Shown: piece by piece, positions 15,542-24,261 of the stretch
Numbering within the stretch: the first letter of the stretch is position 1
How the letters are laid out: every line of letters starts with the position of its first letter
Assembly (NCBI RefSeq): GCF_900176135.1
Contig: NZ_FWWW01000072.1
Coordinates: forward strand, 1-64,000
Length of the DNA: 64,000 bases
Reading direction: 5' to 3'
From: Hymenobacter roseosalivarius DSM 11622
GTDB lineage: Bacteria; Bacteroidota; Bacteroidia; Cytophagales; Hymenobacteraceae
Made by a program: the position numbers and the translations under genes
Notes under the pieces: model-generated
Told to the model about the DNA's origin: nothing
Databases searched by the model: none
The model's input: only the letters and a program-made list of their open reading frames with translations

Positions 15542-16987
15542 ATGGAAAACGAGCCTTCTGCCCTTGCTACGCTACGCCAGCTGAAAGAATGGCTGGATGC
15601 GGGCGCTATCACGCCCACCGAATTTGAGGTGTTGAAACGCAAGCTGCTCTTCAGTGATGAAAAGAGCGAACTAGCATCGGCCGCGCCAGCGCCACCCGTA
15701 GCCACGCCGGTTCCACCAACTGTTCCTGCTGCCACCGTTCCGCCGCCCCCCACTGTGGTGCCTGCTCCTGAGCCGCTGCCCCCGCCGCCGCCTTCATGGG
15801 ACTTCAAGCACGACCCGACCGTCACGATTGGGCCGGTAGAAGACCCGTGGCTGCCCCCGATGACGTCGGCCGGGCCCCGAACAGAGTCCACGCCACCCCC
15901 GGCAGCTTCGGTTCCGCCCGTATTGCCACCTGTTACACCTGTGGTGCCTGTGCCACCTAAAGAACCCACGCGCGAGCAAAGACCAGCCCCACCCAAACGG
16001 CCGGCACCACCAATCGACACTTTCACCCAACCCGTACAAATGGTGAAAGTGGGCACCTCGTCTTACCGCGACGCTGATTCTCTCACGCCCGCCGAGCAGC
16101 CGATGGCCGAGAGTCGTCGCCCGCGCCTAGCAGCCCCGCCAGCCTCCACCCGCAGCCCGCTGACTACCGCCCTCATCGTGGGGGGCATTCTGGCCCTGCT
16201 CGCGCTGATTGCTTACCTGATGATGGATAATCGGGAGTCGGAACATCTCACCAGCCTTTCCCGCGCTGGTGCCGATACGGTTAGCGTGGTGCCGGAGGTT
16301 GGCCCTCAGGCTCAGGCCGAACAGGCGACCGTGCCACCCGTGGTTGATACCGATACGGCGCGCGTGACACCAGCCCTGCCAGCCACTCGCCCGGCCGCCG
16401 CAGTTGATTCCGTGCGCCGTACACCTGCTACACCCGCTGTGAGTTCTCCTCCGCCTATTGCGGAGCCGGAGGTAGTTGCTGCCCCAAATGCTACGCCACC
16501 CGCATCCGCTCCTGTTGTTGAGGATGATAGTCAAGCTGCTCCCGTAGAGCCGCCACCAGTCGCCACCCCGGCATCAGGTGCTCGAGTCGGGGAGGTGGAA
16601 GCGCGGGTCCGCAGTGCGCTGAGTTCCTACTATGAAGATCTGAAAGCGCCGCCTTTCAACGCGGGGCAGCATTTTGCGCCTACCGTGGAGCGGTTCTACA
16701 CCTTGCAGAATACTACACCAGCCGCCATCAGTGCAGAGCTAGATCGGTCGCACTTCCCGGAGTTTTTGCAAGGTGAAACGCAAGGGGTACCCGGCAGCCT
16801 CTCTATCAGCGAGCCGGTTCGGGATGGCTCACGAGTTGTCACCTATCTGGAAAAAAGTCGGGCGTTCCGCAAATCACGACAACAGCATCAGAACACTACG
16901 GCGCAAGTGCGCATCCGCTTTGACCGCGACTATAAAATTGTGTATCTGCGCCAGGAGCGACTACTGGAAAACACGTTTTCGGAGTAA
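15542..16987 (+). CDS. SHOCT-like, proline-rich single-pass membrane protein
   Basis: The start at ATG 15542 gives MENEPSALATLRQLKEWLDAG. This opens a short SHOCT-like helix pair (ALATLRQLKEWLDAGAITPTEFEVLKRKLL). Then come about 150 residues of Pro/Val/Thr-rich linker, one membrane helix near residue 215 (TTALIVGGILALLALIAYLMM), a second low-complexity Pro/Ala linker, and a C-terminal globular domain of about 120 residues (VEARVRSALSSYYEDLKAPP to the end). SHOCT modules occur in oligomerisation or membrane-binding contexts. The layout suggests a cytoplasmic sensor head joined to a periplasmic domain. Its function is not known. Confidence 0.75.
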   Translation: MENEPSALATLRQLKEWLDAGAITPTEFEVLKRKLLFSDEKSELASAAPAPPVATPVPPTVPAATVPPPPTVVPAPEPLPPPPPSWDFKHDPTVTIGPVEDPWLPPMTSAGPRTESTPPPAASVPPVLPPVTPVVPVPPKEPTREQRPAPPKRPAPPIDTFTQPVQMVKVGTSSYRDADSLTPAEQPMAESRRPRLAAPPASTRSPLTTALIVGGILALLALIAYLMMDNRESEHLTSLSRAGADTVSVVPEVGPQAQAEQATVPPVVDTDTARVTPALPATRPAAAVDSVRRTPATPAVSSPPPIAEPEVVAAPNATPPASAPVVEDDSQAAPVEPPPVATPASGARVGEVEARVRSALSSYYEDLKAPPFNAGQHFAPTVERFYTLQNTTPAAISAELDRSHFPEFLQGETQGVPGSLSISEPVRDGSRVVTYLEKSRAFRKSRQQHQNTTAQVRIRFDRDYKIVYLRQERLLENTFSE

Positions 16988-17061
16988 ATTTGTGCTTGGT
17001 TATATAGCACTTGGAGGCCTGCACCCCTGTGCGGCCCTTTTTCGTTTTTGCTCTTCGTGTA

Positions 17062-18123
17062 ATGCTATTTTTTGTGTTAATGCACCGTTGCCGCCAACTC
17101 GGCTGTCTTCTATTATTGAGTGTGCTTTCTTCCTGTTTAGGCGTCATTAAGCCGGTTCGGAACTTCACAGCCTATAAGTCCGCTCCCGCGCCCGATTATG
17201 CGCAGCAGGCTAGTTGGGCGGCGCTACCCACCCACCGCGACTCCGCTGATGCAGTACCCAAAAACTCAGGCCTGCGCGACCAACAGGCTACCGCACCCGC
17301 CGATGTGTTTTTCATCCACCTCACGACGCTTATTCGTCCGCAAGGTTGGAATGGCGCCTCTACAGATCCTGCGCTAAATCTATTCACTGATCAGTTTAGT
17401 ATTCGTCGCCAAGCCTCTGTTTTTAATGCTGCCGGTCGGATATATGCTCCCCGTTACCGCCAGGCAGCCTTATACAGCTTCTTCGACGCGGATAGTAGTG
17501 CCAATGCCCGTGCTGCCCTGGCCTTAGCGTATCAGGACGTAAAAACCGCTTTTCAGTATTACCTAGATCATTACAACCAAGGCCGCCCCATTATTCTGGC
17601 TGGCCACAGTCAGGGATCATTTCACGCCCAGCGCCTCCTCCACGACTTCTTCGACCAGGACCCTAAGCGCCGTGGCCAGCTAGTGGCTGCGTATCTGGTA
17701 GGCTTCAAAGTAAATCCGAATGCCTACCAAAACCTCCGTCCCTGCGAAGACTCTACTCAAACCAACTGCTTTATAAGCTGGAATACCGGCGAGTGGGGCT
17801 ACAGCTACGAACCCTACCGCGACGCCCTGGCCATCAACCCGCTCACCTGGACTCGCGACACCGCCGCCGCGCCTGCGTCCTTGAATAGAGGCAGCGTACC
17901 CCAATCTTTTAACCGAATTGATAAAGAAGTGGCCGATGCCAAAGTGCACGATGGCGTGCTCTGGGTGCATCCACCGGCAACTTCGGGCTACCCACGCTTC
18001 CTCATCCCCGGCCGCCCTGAGCTACGACATTCTTTCCACATCGCCGATTATGGGCTGTACTATATGAATGTGCGCGAGAATGCCGTAGCGAGAGTACGAG
18101 CGTGGCAACAAGTCAATCAGTAA
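17062..18123 (+). CDS. DUF3089 alpha/beta-hydrolase lipoprotein
   Basis: ATG 17062 (MLFFVLMHRCRQLGC) is used; ATG 17080 is an alternative. A lipoprotein signal ends in LSSCLG. The mature part is a DUF3089 alpha/beta hydrolase with nucleophile elbow GHSQGS (Ser183) and the upstream DVFFIHLTTL strand. The C-terminal KVHDGVLWVHPP and SFHIADYGLYYMNVRENA regions carry the likely acid and His. Such proteins are lipase/esterase-like, probably facing the periplasm or the outer membrane. The substrate is unknown. The small gene at 18134 follows by 10 bp. Confidence 0.83.
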   Translation: MLFFVLMHRCRQLGCLLLLSVLSSCLGVIKPVRNFTAYKSAPAPDYAQQASWAALPTHRDSADAVPKNSGLRDQQATAPADVFFIHLTTLIRPQGWNGASTDPALNLFTDQFSIRRQASVFNAAGRIYAPRYRQAALYSFFDADSSANARAALALAYQDVKTAFQYYLDHYNQGRPIILAGHSQGSFHAQRLLHDFFDQDPKRRGQLVAAYLVGFKVNPNAYQNLRPCEDSTQTNCFISWNTGEWGYSYEPYRDALAINPLTWTRDTAAAPASLNRGSVPQSFNRIDKEVADAKVHDGVLWVHPPATSGYPRFLIPGRPELRHSFHIADYGLYYMNVRENAVARVRAWQQVNQ

Positions 18124-18133
18124 TCAATCTTCA

Positions 18134-18475
18134 ATGAAAAGGTATCTTACGCTACTAATGGCAGCAATTGGCGCCTTCACCATCTTAAAGCTTTTTTACG
18201 ATACTTATCGCCTACAAAAAGATACCAGTGGGTACTTGGCTAACTGTGAAAATGTCAAAGTTGGGATGACTTTAGAGGCTGCGAAGAAGGTAATGGGAGA
18301 CTACAACTACTATGAGCGTGCCAACCGAAGTGAGATATGGACATTTTATAACAACGAAAAAACAAAGCAGTACTTCTTGACTTATCCTGCTCCATTTGCA
18401 GCATCAGAAGGAACTTGGATTCACTTTGATCCACAAACTCAATTAGTAACTGGGGTGACTTGTGGAGAAAAATAA
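18134..18475 (+). CDS. small membrane-anchored protein with a BamE/SmpA-like fold
   Basis: A 113-residue protein with an uncleaved-type N-terminal hydrophobic segment (YLTLLMAAIGAFTILKLF). A domain follows whose NVKVGMTLEAAKKVMGD stretch and later aromatic strands resemble the BamE/SmpA (OmlA) pattern. The gene is visibly more AT-rich than its neighbours. It lacks a lipobox, so it is not a normal BamE lipoprotein. It is probably co-transcribed with the DUF3089 gene and ends in a strong terminator overlapping its stop codon. Its function is unknown. Confidence 0.65.
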   Translation: MKRYLTLLMAAIGAFTILKLFYDTYRLQKDTSGYLANCENVKVGMTLEAAKKVMGDYNYYERANRSEIWTFYNNEKTKQYFLTYPAPFAASEGTWIHFDPQTQLVTGVTCGEK

Positions 18476-18510
18476 AAAGCCCCCCAGCAATCTGCTGGGG
18501 GGCTTTTTTA
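18474..18510. terminator. bidirectional terminator between the BamE-like gene and tsf
   Basis: A perfect stem with arms of A-run plus GCCCCCCAGCA and its complement, around a short loop. Each strand carries TGGGGGGCT. It ends both the plus-strand gene at 18475 and the ribosomal operon finishing at 18530. Confidence 0.9.
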
Positions 18511-18529
18511 TGGTCGAGGCTAAGAAAAA

Positions 18530-19366
18530 TTAGCCACCAATAACTACACGCTTGAAGTCAGTTACCGTCATGCCTTTCTGCTTTTTGTCGAGCAGTTGAG
18601 CGATGGTTACTGAGTTATCTTTCACGAATTCCTGGTTCAGCAAGGTGTTATCCTTATAGAACTTATTCAGCTTGCCTTGCGCAATCTTCTCCAGCATAGC
18701 CTCGGGCTTGCCTTCGGCGCGCGCCTGCTCTTTGCCAATCTCGATTTCGCGCTCCACGGTAGCAGAGTCAACACCTTCTTTGTCGACGGCTACGGGCTTC
18801 ATAGCTACGATCTGCATGGCCACGTCGCGGCCAACTTCCGTTACGTCGGCACCGGCTACATTCTTCAGGCCCACGAGTACACCTTTCTTGCTGTCGGAGT
18901 GGATGTAAGAAGCTACTTTCTCGGCCGTCAGCGTGGCGTAAGTTACGTCCAGCTTCTCACCGATTTTACCCATCAGGTCAGTGATGTGGTCTTGCAGGGT
19001 TAGGCCGTCGGCTTCTTTGGTTGCCAACAGGTCTTCCTTCGTGCCGGCGTTAGTGCGCACGGCCGCGTCCAGAATCTGCTGCGTCAACTCGCGGAAGTTA
19101 GCCACTTTAGCTACTGACTCAGTTTCGCAAGCCAAAGCAACCAGCTTACCAGCGGTGCCATCCTCGCTTACTTGTACCAACACTAAGCCTTCGGAAGTAG
19201 CATTGTCAGCACGCTTGTCAGCGATTTTCTGACCTTGCTTGCGCAGAATGTCACGAGCGGCTTCGAAATCGCCATCAGCCTCGGTCAGAGCCTTTTTGCA
19301 ATCCATCATGCCCGCGCCAGTCATAGCGCGCAGCTTGTTCACGTCTTGGGCGGTAATTGCTGCCAT
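18530..19366 (-). CDS. tsf: translation elongation factor Ts
   Basis: EF-Ts, the nucleotide exchange factor for EF-Tu. It has 278 residues, within the family range. The N-terminal UBA-like domain begins MAAITAQDVNKLRAMTGAGMMDCKKALTEADGD, and the EF-Tu-contacting KIADKRADNATSEGLV segment is intact. It is the last gene of the rplM-rpsI-rpsB-tsf cluster; the 160-bp gap to rpsB contains a long inverted repeat (19431-19521), and termination is at 18474. Confidence 0.98.
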   Translation of the reverse strand: MAAITAQDVNKLRAMTGAGMMDCKKALTEADGDFEAARDILRKQGQKIADKRADNATSEGLVLVQVSEDGTAGKLVALACETESVAKVANFRELTQQILDAAVRTNAGTKEDLLATKEADGLTLQDHITDLMGKIGEKLDVTYATLTAEKVASYIHSDSKKGVLVGLKNVAGADVTEVGRDVAMQIVAMKPVAVDKEGVDSATVEREIEIGKEQARAEGKPEAMLEKIAQGKLNKFYKDNTLLNQEFVKDNSVTIAQLLDKKQKGMTVTDFKRVVIGG

Positions 19367-19430
19367 TTCTTTAAAAATTAGGAGCTAGCTAAACGCTAGA
19401 AATTAGAATGTTATGTGGGGGTGTTCATAC

Positions 19431-19521
19431 AAGAAGCTAGGAGTTAAGAGGAAGAAACAAAATCCGAGAGTTGGTTCAACCCACCGGATTCTATCTTCTA
19501 TCTCTTAACTCCTAGCTTCTT
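19431..19521. repeat. long inverted repeat between rpsB and tsf
   Basis: The arms at 19431-19456 and 19496-19521 are 26 bp long with two mismatches. They begin AAGAAGCTAGGAGTTAAGAG and its complement. Inside is a second short stem, AATCCG (19461-19466) with CGGATT (19485-19490). Transcribed with the operon it would form one extended hairpin directly after rpsB. Confidence 0.85.
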
Positions 19522-19529
19522 CTAAACGC

Positions 19530-20297
19530 TTATTCGTCGGCGGCTTGCTTTTCCTTGATGCCTTCCTCTTCGGACTGCTTCTTGTCAGCTTCTTCCTTAT
19601 CAACTTTGCGCTCCGACAGGCCTTCTTCGATAGCCTTGCTCACTGCACTTACGATGAGAGAGATAGACTTTGAGGCGTCGTCGTTGGCTGGAATTGGGAA
19701 GTCAACCAGCTCGGGGTTAGAGTTGGTATCGCACATGGCGAATACTGGTATCCCAAGCTTCTTAGCCTCTTTTACAGCAATGTGCTCACGCTTCACGTCG
19801 ATTACGAACAGAGCAGCGGGCAGACGGCTCAGGTCGGCAACGCCACCTAGTACGCGCTCCAGTTTCTCCCGCTCGCGCGACATCATCAAACGCTCGCGCT
19901 TAGCCATTGCGGCATAAGCAGTATTCTCTTTTACCATCTTGTCGATGGTAGTCATCTTCTTCAGCGACTTACGAACCGTAGCGAAGTTGGTGAGCATGCC
20001 ACCCAACCACCGGTCGGTTACAAAAGGCATCTTGAGGCGCTTGGCCTCTTCGGTTACAATCTCCTGAGCCTGCTTCTTGGTAGCAACAAACATTACCTTC
20101 CGACCGCTCTTGGCGATGTTGCGGATAGCGTTGGTAGCCTGATCCAGCGACGCGAGGGTTTTGTTCAGGTCAATGATATGGATGCCGTTCTTCTCCATGA
20201 AGATGTACGGCGCCATTTTTGGATCCCACTTGCGCGTAAGGTGACCAAAGTGGGCACCGGCGTCGAGCAGGTCTTTATAAGTGGTGGGCTGAGCCAT
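19530..20297 (-). CDS. rpsB: 30S ribosomal protein uS2
   Basis: Ribosomal protein S2, 255 residues. Family blocks are clear: [56 protein letters not shown] and [28 protein letters not shown]. The C-terminus is a Lys/Glu/Gln-rich tail ([16 protein letters not shown]), as in other Bacteroidota. It is 18 bp after rpsI in the direction of transcription. Confidence 0.98.
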   Translation of the reverse strand: MAQPTTYKDLLDAGAHFGHLTRKWDPKMAPYIFMEKNGIHIIDLNKTLASLDQATNAIRNIAKSGRKVMFVATKKQAQEIVTEEAKRLKMPFVTDRWLGGMLTNFATVRKSLKKMTTIDKMVKENTAYAAMAKRERLMMSREREKLERVLGGVADLSRLPAALFVIDVKREHIAVKEAKKLGIPVFAMCDTNSNPELVDFPIPANDDASKSISLIVSAVSKAIEEGLSERKVDKEEADKKQSEEEGIKEKQAADE

Positions 20298-20315
20298 GAT
20301 AAATTTCCTCTGGTT

Positions 20316-20702
20316 TTAGCGTTTCGAGAACTGGAACGAGCGGCGGGCCTTACGCTTACCGAACTTCTTGCGCTCCACCATGCGGGGGTCGCGCGTCATG
20401 AAGCCTTCTTTCTTAAGAGCCGGCCGTGATTCGGCGTCCTCGCCTACCAGCGCTTTCGAAATGGCTAAGCGAATGGCTTCAGCTTGGGCCGAAATGCCAC
20501 CACCACGCACATTTACTTTCACGTCGTACTGCCCGAGTTTCTCAAGCGTAGCGAAGGGCTGGTTCACGATGTTTTCCAGGAGTTCATTGCCGAAATAGGC
20601 CTTCATTTCCCGGTCATTGATAGTGATATTCCCTTGCCCGGCCTGCATGTAGATGCGGGCCACCGAGGTTTTTCTTCTACCAGAGGTGTTGGAGATTTCC
20701 AT
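20316..20702 (-). CDS. rpsI: 30S ribosomal protein uS9
   Basis: Ribosomal protein S9, 128 residues, starting MEISNTSGRRKTSVARIYM. It has the conserved GNITINDREMKAYFG and VRGGGISAQAEAIRLAISKAL segments. The basic C-terminal tail, ERKKFGKRKARRSFQFSKR, reaches the decoding centre. It lies 39 bp after rplM, the usual S9-after-L13 order. Confidence 0.98.
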   Translation of the reverse strand: MEISNTSGRRKTSVARIYMQAGQGNITINDREMKAYFGNELLENIVNQPFATLEKLGQYDVKVNVRGGGISAQAEAIRLAISKALVGEDAESRPALKKEGFMTRDPRMVERKKFGKRKARRSFQFSKR

Positions 20703-20741
20703 TAAAGAAAAGTTAGAAAAAAATACGCAAGCCGTCGTGGC

Positions 20742-21194
20742 TTACAGTTTGTTCAAAGTGGCCTCCACAGGCTGCTGGGCAGCGTGGGGGTGCTCGGCGC
20801 CCTCATATACGAACAGGCTGCGGAATTGCTCGCGGCCCAAACGGTTGTGAGGCAACATGCCGCGTACGGCGTGCTCAATCACACGAGTCGATGACTTTTC
20901 CATCACCTCACGCATAGTCTTGCGCTTTTGACCACCGGGATAACCCGAGTGCGAGATGTAGATTTTTTCAGTCATTTTCTTGCCCGTCACTCGCAGCTTG
21001 TCAGCATTGATAACGATAACCGAGTCGCCGCAATCGGAGTTGGGCGTGAACGAGGGCTTGTGCTTGCCGCGCAGGATGTTGGCAATCTGGCTGGCAACGC
21101 GACCCAGCGGGGCCACGCTGGCGTCAACGACAACCCAGCCCTTGTTGGCGTTGGCTTTGTTGACGGATTGCGTCTTGAAGCTCAGATGATCCAT
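20742..21194 (-). CDS. rplM: 50S ribosomal protein uL13
   Basis: Ribosomal protein L13. The frame is open to 21329, but ATG 21194 (MDHLSFKTQSVNKANANKGW) gives the normal 150-residue protein. The promoter at 21258-21287 makes the longer start impossible. Conserved blocks are WVVVDASVAPLGRVASQIANILRGKHKP, RVTGKKMTEKIYISHSGYPGG and AVRGMLPHNRLGREQFRSL. First gene of the L13-S9-S2-EF-Ts operon. Confidence 0.98.
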   Translation of the reverse strand: MDHLSFKTQSVNKANANKGWVVVDASVAPLGRVASQIANILRGKHKPSFTPNSDCGDSVIVINADKLRVTGKKMTEKIYISHSGYPGGQKRKTMREVMEKSSTRVIEHAVRGMLPHNRLGREQFRSLFVYEGAEHPHAAQQPVEATLNKL

Positions 21195-21257
21195 TGGGAA
21201 GAAGGTAAGCGGTTGGAAATGAGAATAGAACGAACCAAGGTTCGGGAAAAACGGACA

Positions 21258-21287
21258 CAAAGTTACCGCCTTTCGATTGATATGCAA
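21258..21287 (-). promoter_or_regulatory. Bacteroidota promoter of the rplM operon
   Basis: On the minus strand a perfect -7 box TAACTTTG (21265-21258) lies 19 bp downstream of a -33 TTG (21287-21285). This is the textbook Bacteroidota spacing. It predicts a leader of roughly 55 nt before the rplM ATG at 21194. The rest of the 21195-21449 gap shows nothing else. Confidence 0.75.
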
Positions 21288-21449
21288 GGGTACCTGTGAT
21301 ATTTGTGCCTGAGTAGCACGTACTTTCAAGCATTGCTGCCATCGGTAAACGACTAATTGGTCTGCAGTAACACGGTCAGTAGTCGCTAAACGGCTAACCT
21401 GATTTATTTGCCTCCACGCCGAGTCTGCTTGCTGTAGGAAGCCATCAGG

Positions 21450-22163
21450 CTACTGGAGCTGACGCAAATTCTCCACCAGCACCCGAAAATCCTTCGGGTA
21501 GGGAGCTTCTACGGTCACACCTTCGCCATCAAGGCGAGCAAACGAAAGTTGAGCAGCATGCAAGGCAAAACGCTTGATAAATGGCTGTTCTTCTTCGCCC
21601 GTCTTCATGTTAAACTTCTTTTTTAGCGAGGACAAGAAGAACTCTTCACCCCCGTATAAAATGTCGTTTACGATGGGCGCCTGCAGGTACATCAGGTGCA
21701 GGCGTATCTGGTGCATCCGGCCCGTGACAGGTACGCATTGCACCAGCGTATGCTTAGCAAATGTCTCGAGGGTGGTGAAGTATGTTTCGGCGGCCTTGCC
21801 CTTGTAGGCCAGCCGGGCCTTGCCTTTGGTGGTCGTCTCGATGCTGCGGTCCACCAACTTATTATCGAAGTGATGCACGCCCCAGGCCAAGGCGTGATAG
21901 TTCTTTTTTACCTCCCGGTTCTCAAACTGCATGGACAGGTGGCGGTAGGCTTCCGGGTTTTTGGCCAGGGCCAGAGCGCCGGACGTTTCCTTGTCCAGGC
22001 GGTGGCAAGCCTGCATATCGGCGTGGTAGGCGCGGGCCATGCGCAGGATGTTGGGCGCGCCGCCCACGCGCTCGTCGAGCGTGGCCAGAAAAGGCGGCTT
22101 ATTGATGACGATGTAGTCGTCGTCCTCGAACAGAATAAGGTCTTGGAAATCGGGCTGCTTCAT
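21450..22163 (-). CDS. RluA-family pseudouridine synthase
   Basis: Pseudouridine synthase of the RluA/RsuA-like superfamily acting on rRNA or tRNA. The catalytic Asp57 lies in HRLDKETSG. Other blocks are IVINKPPFLATLDER, KNYHALAWG and VTGRMHQIRLHLMYLQAPIVNDILYGG. There is no S4 RNA-binding domain, so it is the short form of 237 residues. ATG 22163 is chosen because the frame's upstream TTG at 22175 falls inside a TACCTTTG promoter box. The exact RNA target cannot be told from sequence. Confidence 0.9.
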   Translation of the reverse strand: MKQPDFQDLILFEDDDYIVINKPPFLATLDERVGGAPNILRMARAYHADMQACHRLDKETSGALALAKNPEAYRHLSMQFENREVKKNYHALAWGVHHFDNKLVDRSIETTTKGKARLAYKGKAAETYFTTLETFAKHTLVQCVPVTGRMHQIRLHLMYLQAPIVNDILYGGEEFFLSSLKKKFNMKTGEEEQPFIKRFALHAAQLSFARLDGEGVTVEAPYPKDFRVLVENLRQLQ

Positions 22164-22172
22164 AACGGGCCG

Positions 22173-22180
22173 CAAAGGTA
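22173..22180 (-). promoter_or_regulatory. -7 promoter box (TACCTTTG) of the RluA gene
   Basis: A perfect TAnnTTTG on the minus strand, ten bases upstream of the ATG at 22163. It implies a very short or leaderless mRNA and fixes the start codon. Confidence 0.65.
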
Positions 22181-22246
22181 CGGGTTAGGAAGTTTGGAAG
22201 GGGGAAAGCGGCCGCCGGATGGTGCAGCCGGACTGGATTCAAATGC

Positions 22247-23320
22247 TCAGCTTTCCTGCTTTTTCCCTTCCCCCACCGGCTGGCGCGGCCGGGCCAGCTT
22301 AAACTCCAGGGCCGTGCCCTGCCCCACCTCGCTACGCACCCGGATGGTGGATTTGTGGGCCTCCACGATGTGCTTGCTGATGGCTAGGCCCAGGCCCGAG
22401 CCGCCCGAGTCGCGGGAGCGGCTTTTGTCGATGCGGTAGAAACGCTCAAAAATGCGGCTCTGGTGCTGCTTCGCAATGCCCTCGCCATCGTCGCGGACGG
22501 ATACCCGGACGGCTTTGGCTGTTTCTGTTAGCGTAACGGTTACGTGGCCGGCCTCGCGACCATATTTCACGGCATTGTCAACCAGATTGACTAATACCTG
22601 TCGGATGCGGTTGCGGTCGGCGAGCACCAAAATGCCCCCCGCTGGCTCATTGGACAGTGCCAGCTCCAGCGCAACCTGCCGTTGAGCGGCTTTTGACTCT
22701 AACTGCTCAAATATTTCGCGCACTAGTTCGGCCAAGTCGAATGCTTGCCGCCGCATGCGAACCACGCCTTTTTCAATCTGCGAGATGGTCACAAGGTCCT
22801 GTACCAGTGCGTCGAGCGTATCGAGGCTGGTCGCGGCTTTCTTGAGGAATTTCTGCCGCAGAAAATCGTCATCCATGTCGCCATCCAACACAGTGTGCAG
22901 AAAGCCTTGGGCGGCAAAAATGGGCGTCTTTAACTCGTGCGATACGTCGGCTAGGAATTCCCGACGGAGCGTTTGCAAACGCTTTAGTTCGTCTATTTCC
23001 TGCTGTTTGCGCTCGGCCATTTGCAGAATCTCCTCGCGCATGCGTTTCAGCGGCTCGGGCCGAAACAGAAATTTGTTTGACAGCTTCCGGAATTCTTTCC
23101 GCTTAACGTTTTCCAGGCCAGCGTATATGTTATTGATTTCGCGAAAAATCAACGCCTCAAACGACAGATACACCAGCAGAAAGCAGGCCGCCACGGTGAT
23201 GCCCGCGGCCAAAAAAGCCTGCTGAAACGGCAGCGTCGGCACCGTCCAGGCAAACGTGACGAGCACCGCTGCCACGAGCAAGGCAATCAGAATGGCAATC
23301 GAGCGGGAAGAGAAATCCAT
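22247..23320 (-). CDS. PhoR-like sensor histidine kinase
   Basis: A 357-residue inner-membrane histidine kinase. Two membrane helices (about 7-29 and 35-55) enclose almost no periplasmic loop. A linker helix follows, then HisKA with phospho-acceptor His128 (FLADVSHELKTP). The HATPase domain has the N box LVNLVDNAVKYG, the G1 box RDDGEGI and the G2 box GGSGLGLAISKHIV. The lack of an extracellular sensor domain suggests it senses membrane or transporter state, as PhoR does. It follows the response regulator gene; the whole gap between the two is an inverted repeat (23320-23455). Confidence 0.93.
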   Translation of the reverse strand: MDFSSRSIAILIALLVAAVLVTFAWTVPTLPFQQAFLAAGITVAACFLLVYLSFEALIFREINNIYAGLENVKRKEFRKLSNKFLFRPEPLKRMREEILQMAERKQQEIDELKRLQTLRREFLADVSHELKTPIFAAQGFLHTVLDGDMDDDFLRQKFLKKAATSLDTLDALVQDLVTISQIEKGVVRMRRQAFDLAELVREIFEQLESKAAQRQVALELALSNEPAGGILVLADRNRIRQVLVNLVDNAVKYGREAGHVTVTLTETAKAVRVSVRDDGEGIAKQHQSRIFERFYRIDKSRSRDSGGSGLGLAISKHIVEAHKSTIRVRSEVGQGTALEFKLARPRQPVGEGKKQES

Positions 23321-23455
23321 GTCATTTAACAGTTATCAATTAACATTTAACAGTTGTTCTTTCGTCTATCTGTTCACCTAGCCTGCTATCTGACTTACGC
23401 CAGCCGGGTCAGCCAAAACGCCTGTTAAATGTTAATTGATAACTGTTGAATGACA
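23320..23455. repeat. 34-bp inverted repeat filling the response-regulator/kinase gap
   Basis: Arm 1 (23320-23353) and arm 2 (23422-23455) are complementary over 34 bp with one mismatch. Each is built from units such as CATTTAACAG and GTTATCAATTAAC. The element reaches from the kinase ATG to within two bases of the regulator's stop codon. The 68-bp centre is not repeated. In the mRNA it would form a long AU-rich hairpin between the two coding regions. Confidence 0.9.
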
Positions 23456-23456
23456 C

Positions 23457-24158
23457 TTACTCATCGATATTAAACTTATAGCCCACGCCCTTAATGGTTT
23501 GGATGTGGTGGTCGCCGACTTTCTCGCGCACTTTGCGCACATGTACATCTACGGTACGGGCCAGTACGAACACATCATTGCCCCAGATATTCTGGAGCAG
23601 CTCTTCGCGGCCGAAAACCTTATGAGGCGAAGCTGCCAGAAAAGAAAGCAACTCAAATTCCTTTTTAGGCAATGATATTTTGCGACCATCCTGATACACG
23701 GCAAATCCCGTGCGGTCGATGCGCAAACCATTTATTTCAATAGTGTCCAACACTACCTGTGGGTCTTTGTCGCGGCGGACGAAGGCGGCTAGGCGGCCCA
23801 TCAGGGCGCGGGGCTTGATGGGCTTGGCGATGAAGTCGTCGGCACCGGCCTCGAAGGCGGCTACTTCCGAAAACTCCTCGGCGCGAGCCGTTAGGAAAAT
23901 GATATAGGTGTCCTTGAACTTCGGCAAGGTGCGTAGCTGCCGACAGGTGTCAATACCGTCGAGTTGAGGCATCATGACGTCGAGCAGGACGATGTCGGGC
24001 TCGAACTGGGGGGCAATTTCCAAGGCTTTGCGGCCGTCGGGGGCGGTAGCTACGTCGTAGCCTTCCTTGCGCAGGTTGTACTCCAGCAGTTCCACGATGT
24101 CCGGGTCATCATCGACTACCAGGATTTTGTAAGCAGTAGGGGCGGCAGTTGGTTGCAC
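23457..24158 (-). CDS. OmpR/PhoB-family response regulator
   Basis: A 233-residue response regulator. The receiver domain has the acidic pocket VVDDDPD, phospho-acceptor Asp60 (PDIVLLDVMMPQ), a Thr in IIFLTARAEE and the Lys of IAKPIKPRAL. The C-terminal winged-helix DNA-binding domain includes KKEFELLSFLAASPHKVFGREELLQNIWG and RTVDVHVRKVREKVG. It is upstream of, and surely partners, the PhoR-like kinase. A -7 box lies at 24195. Confidence 0.95.
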   Translation of the reverse strand: MQPTAAPTAYKILVVDDDPDIVELLEYNLRKEGYDVATAPDGRKALEIAPQFEPDIVLLDVMMPQLDGIDTCRQLRTLPKFKDTYIIFLTARAEEFSEVAAFEAGADDFIAKPIKPRALMGRLAAFVRRDKDPQVVLDTIEINGLRIDRTGFAVYQDGRKISLPKKEFELLSFLAASPHKVFGREELLQNIWGNDVFVLARTVDVHVRKVREKVGDHHIQTIKGVGYKFNIDE

Positions 24159-24194
24159 AGGGCGGAGGGTTGAGTCAGGAGATACTGTCGACTA

Positions 24195-24202
24195 CAAAAT
24201 TA
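24195..24202 (-). promoter_or_regulatory. -7 promoter box (TAATTTTG) of the two-component operon
   Basis: TAnnTTTG on the minus strand, 36 bp before the ATG at 24158. A TTG lies further upstream but its spacing (14 bp) is shorter than usual. Confidence 0.45.
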
Positions 24203-24261
24203 CCGTTTGCCGGGGCCAACCTATGTTACCTTTTTGTGAACTACTTCTGCAAGTGGTCTGC

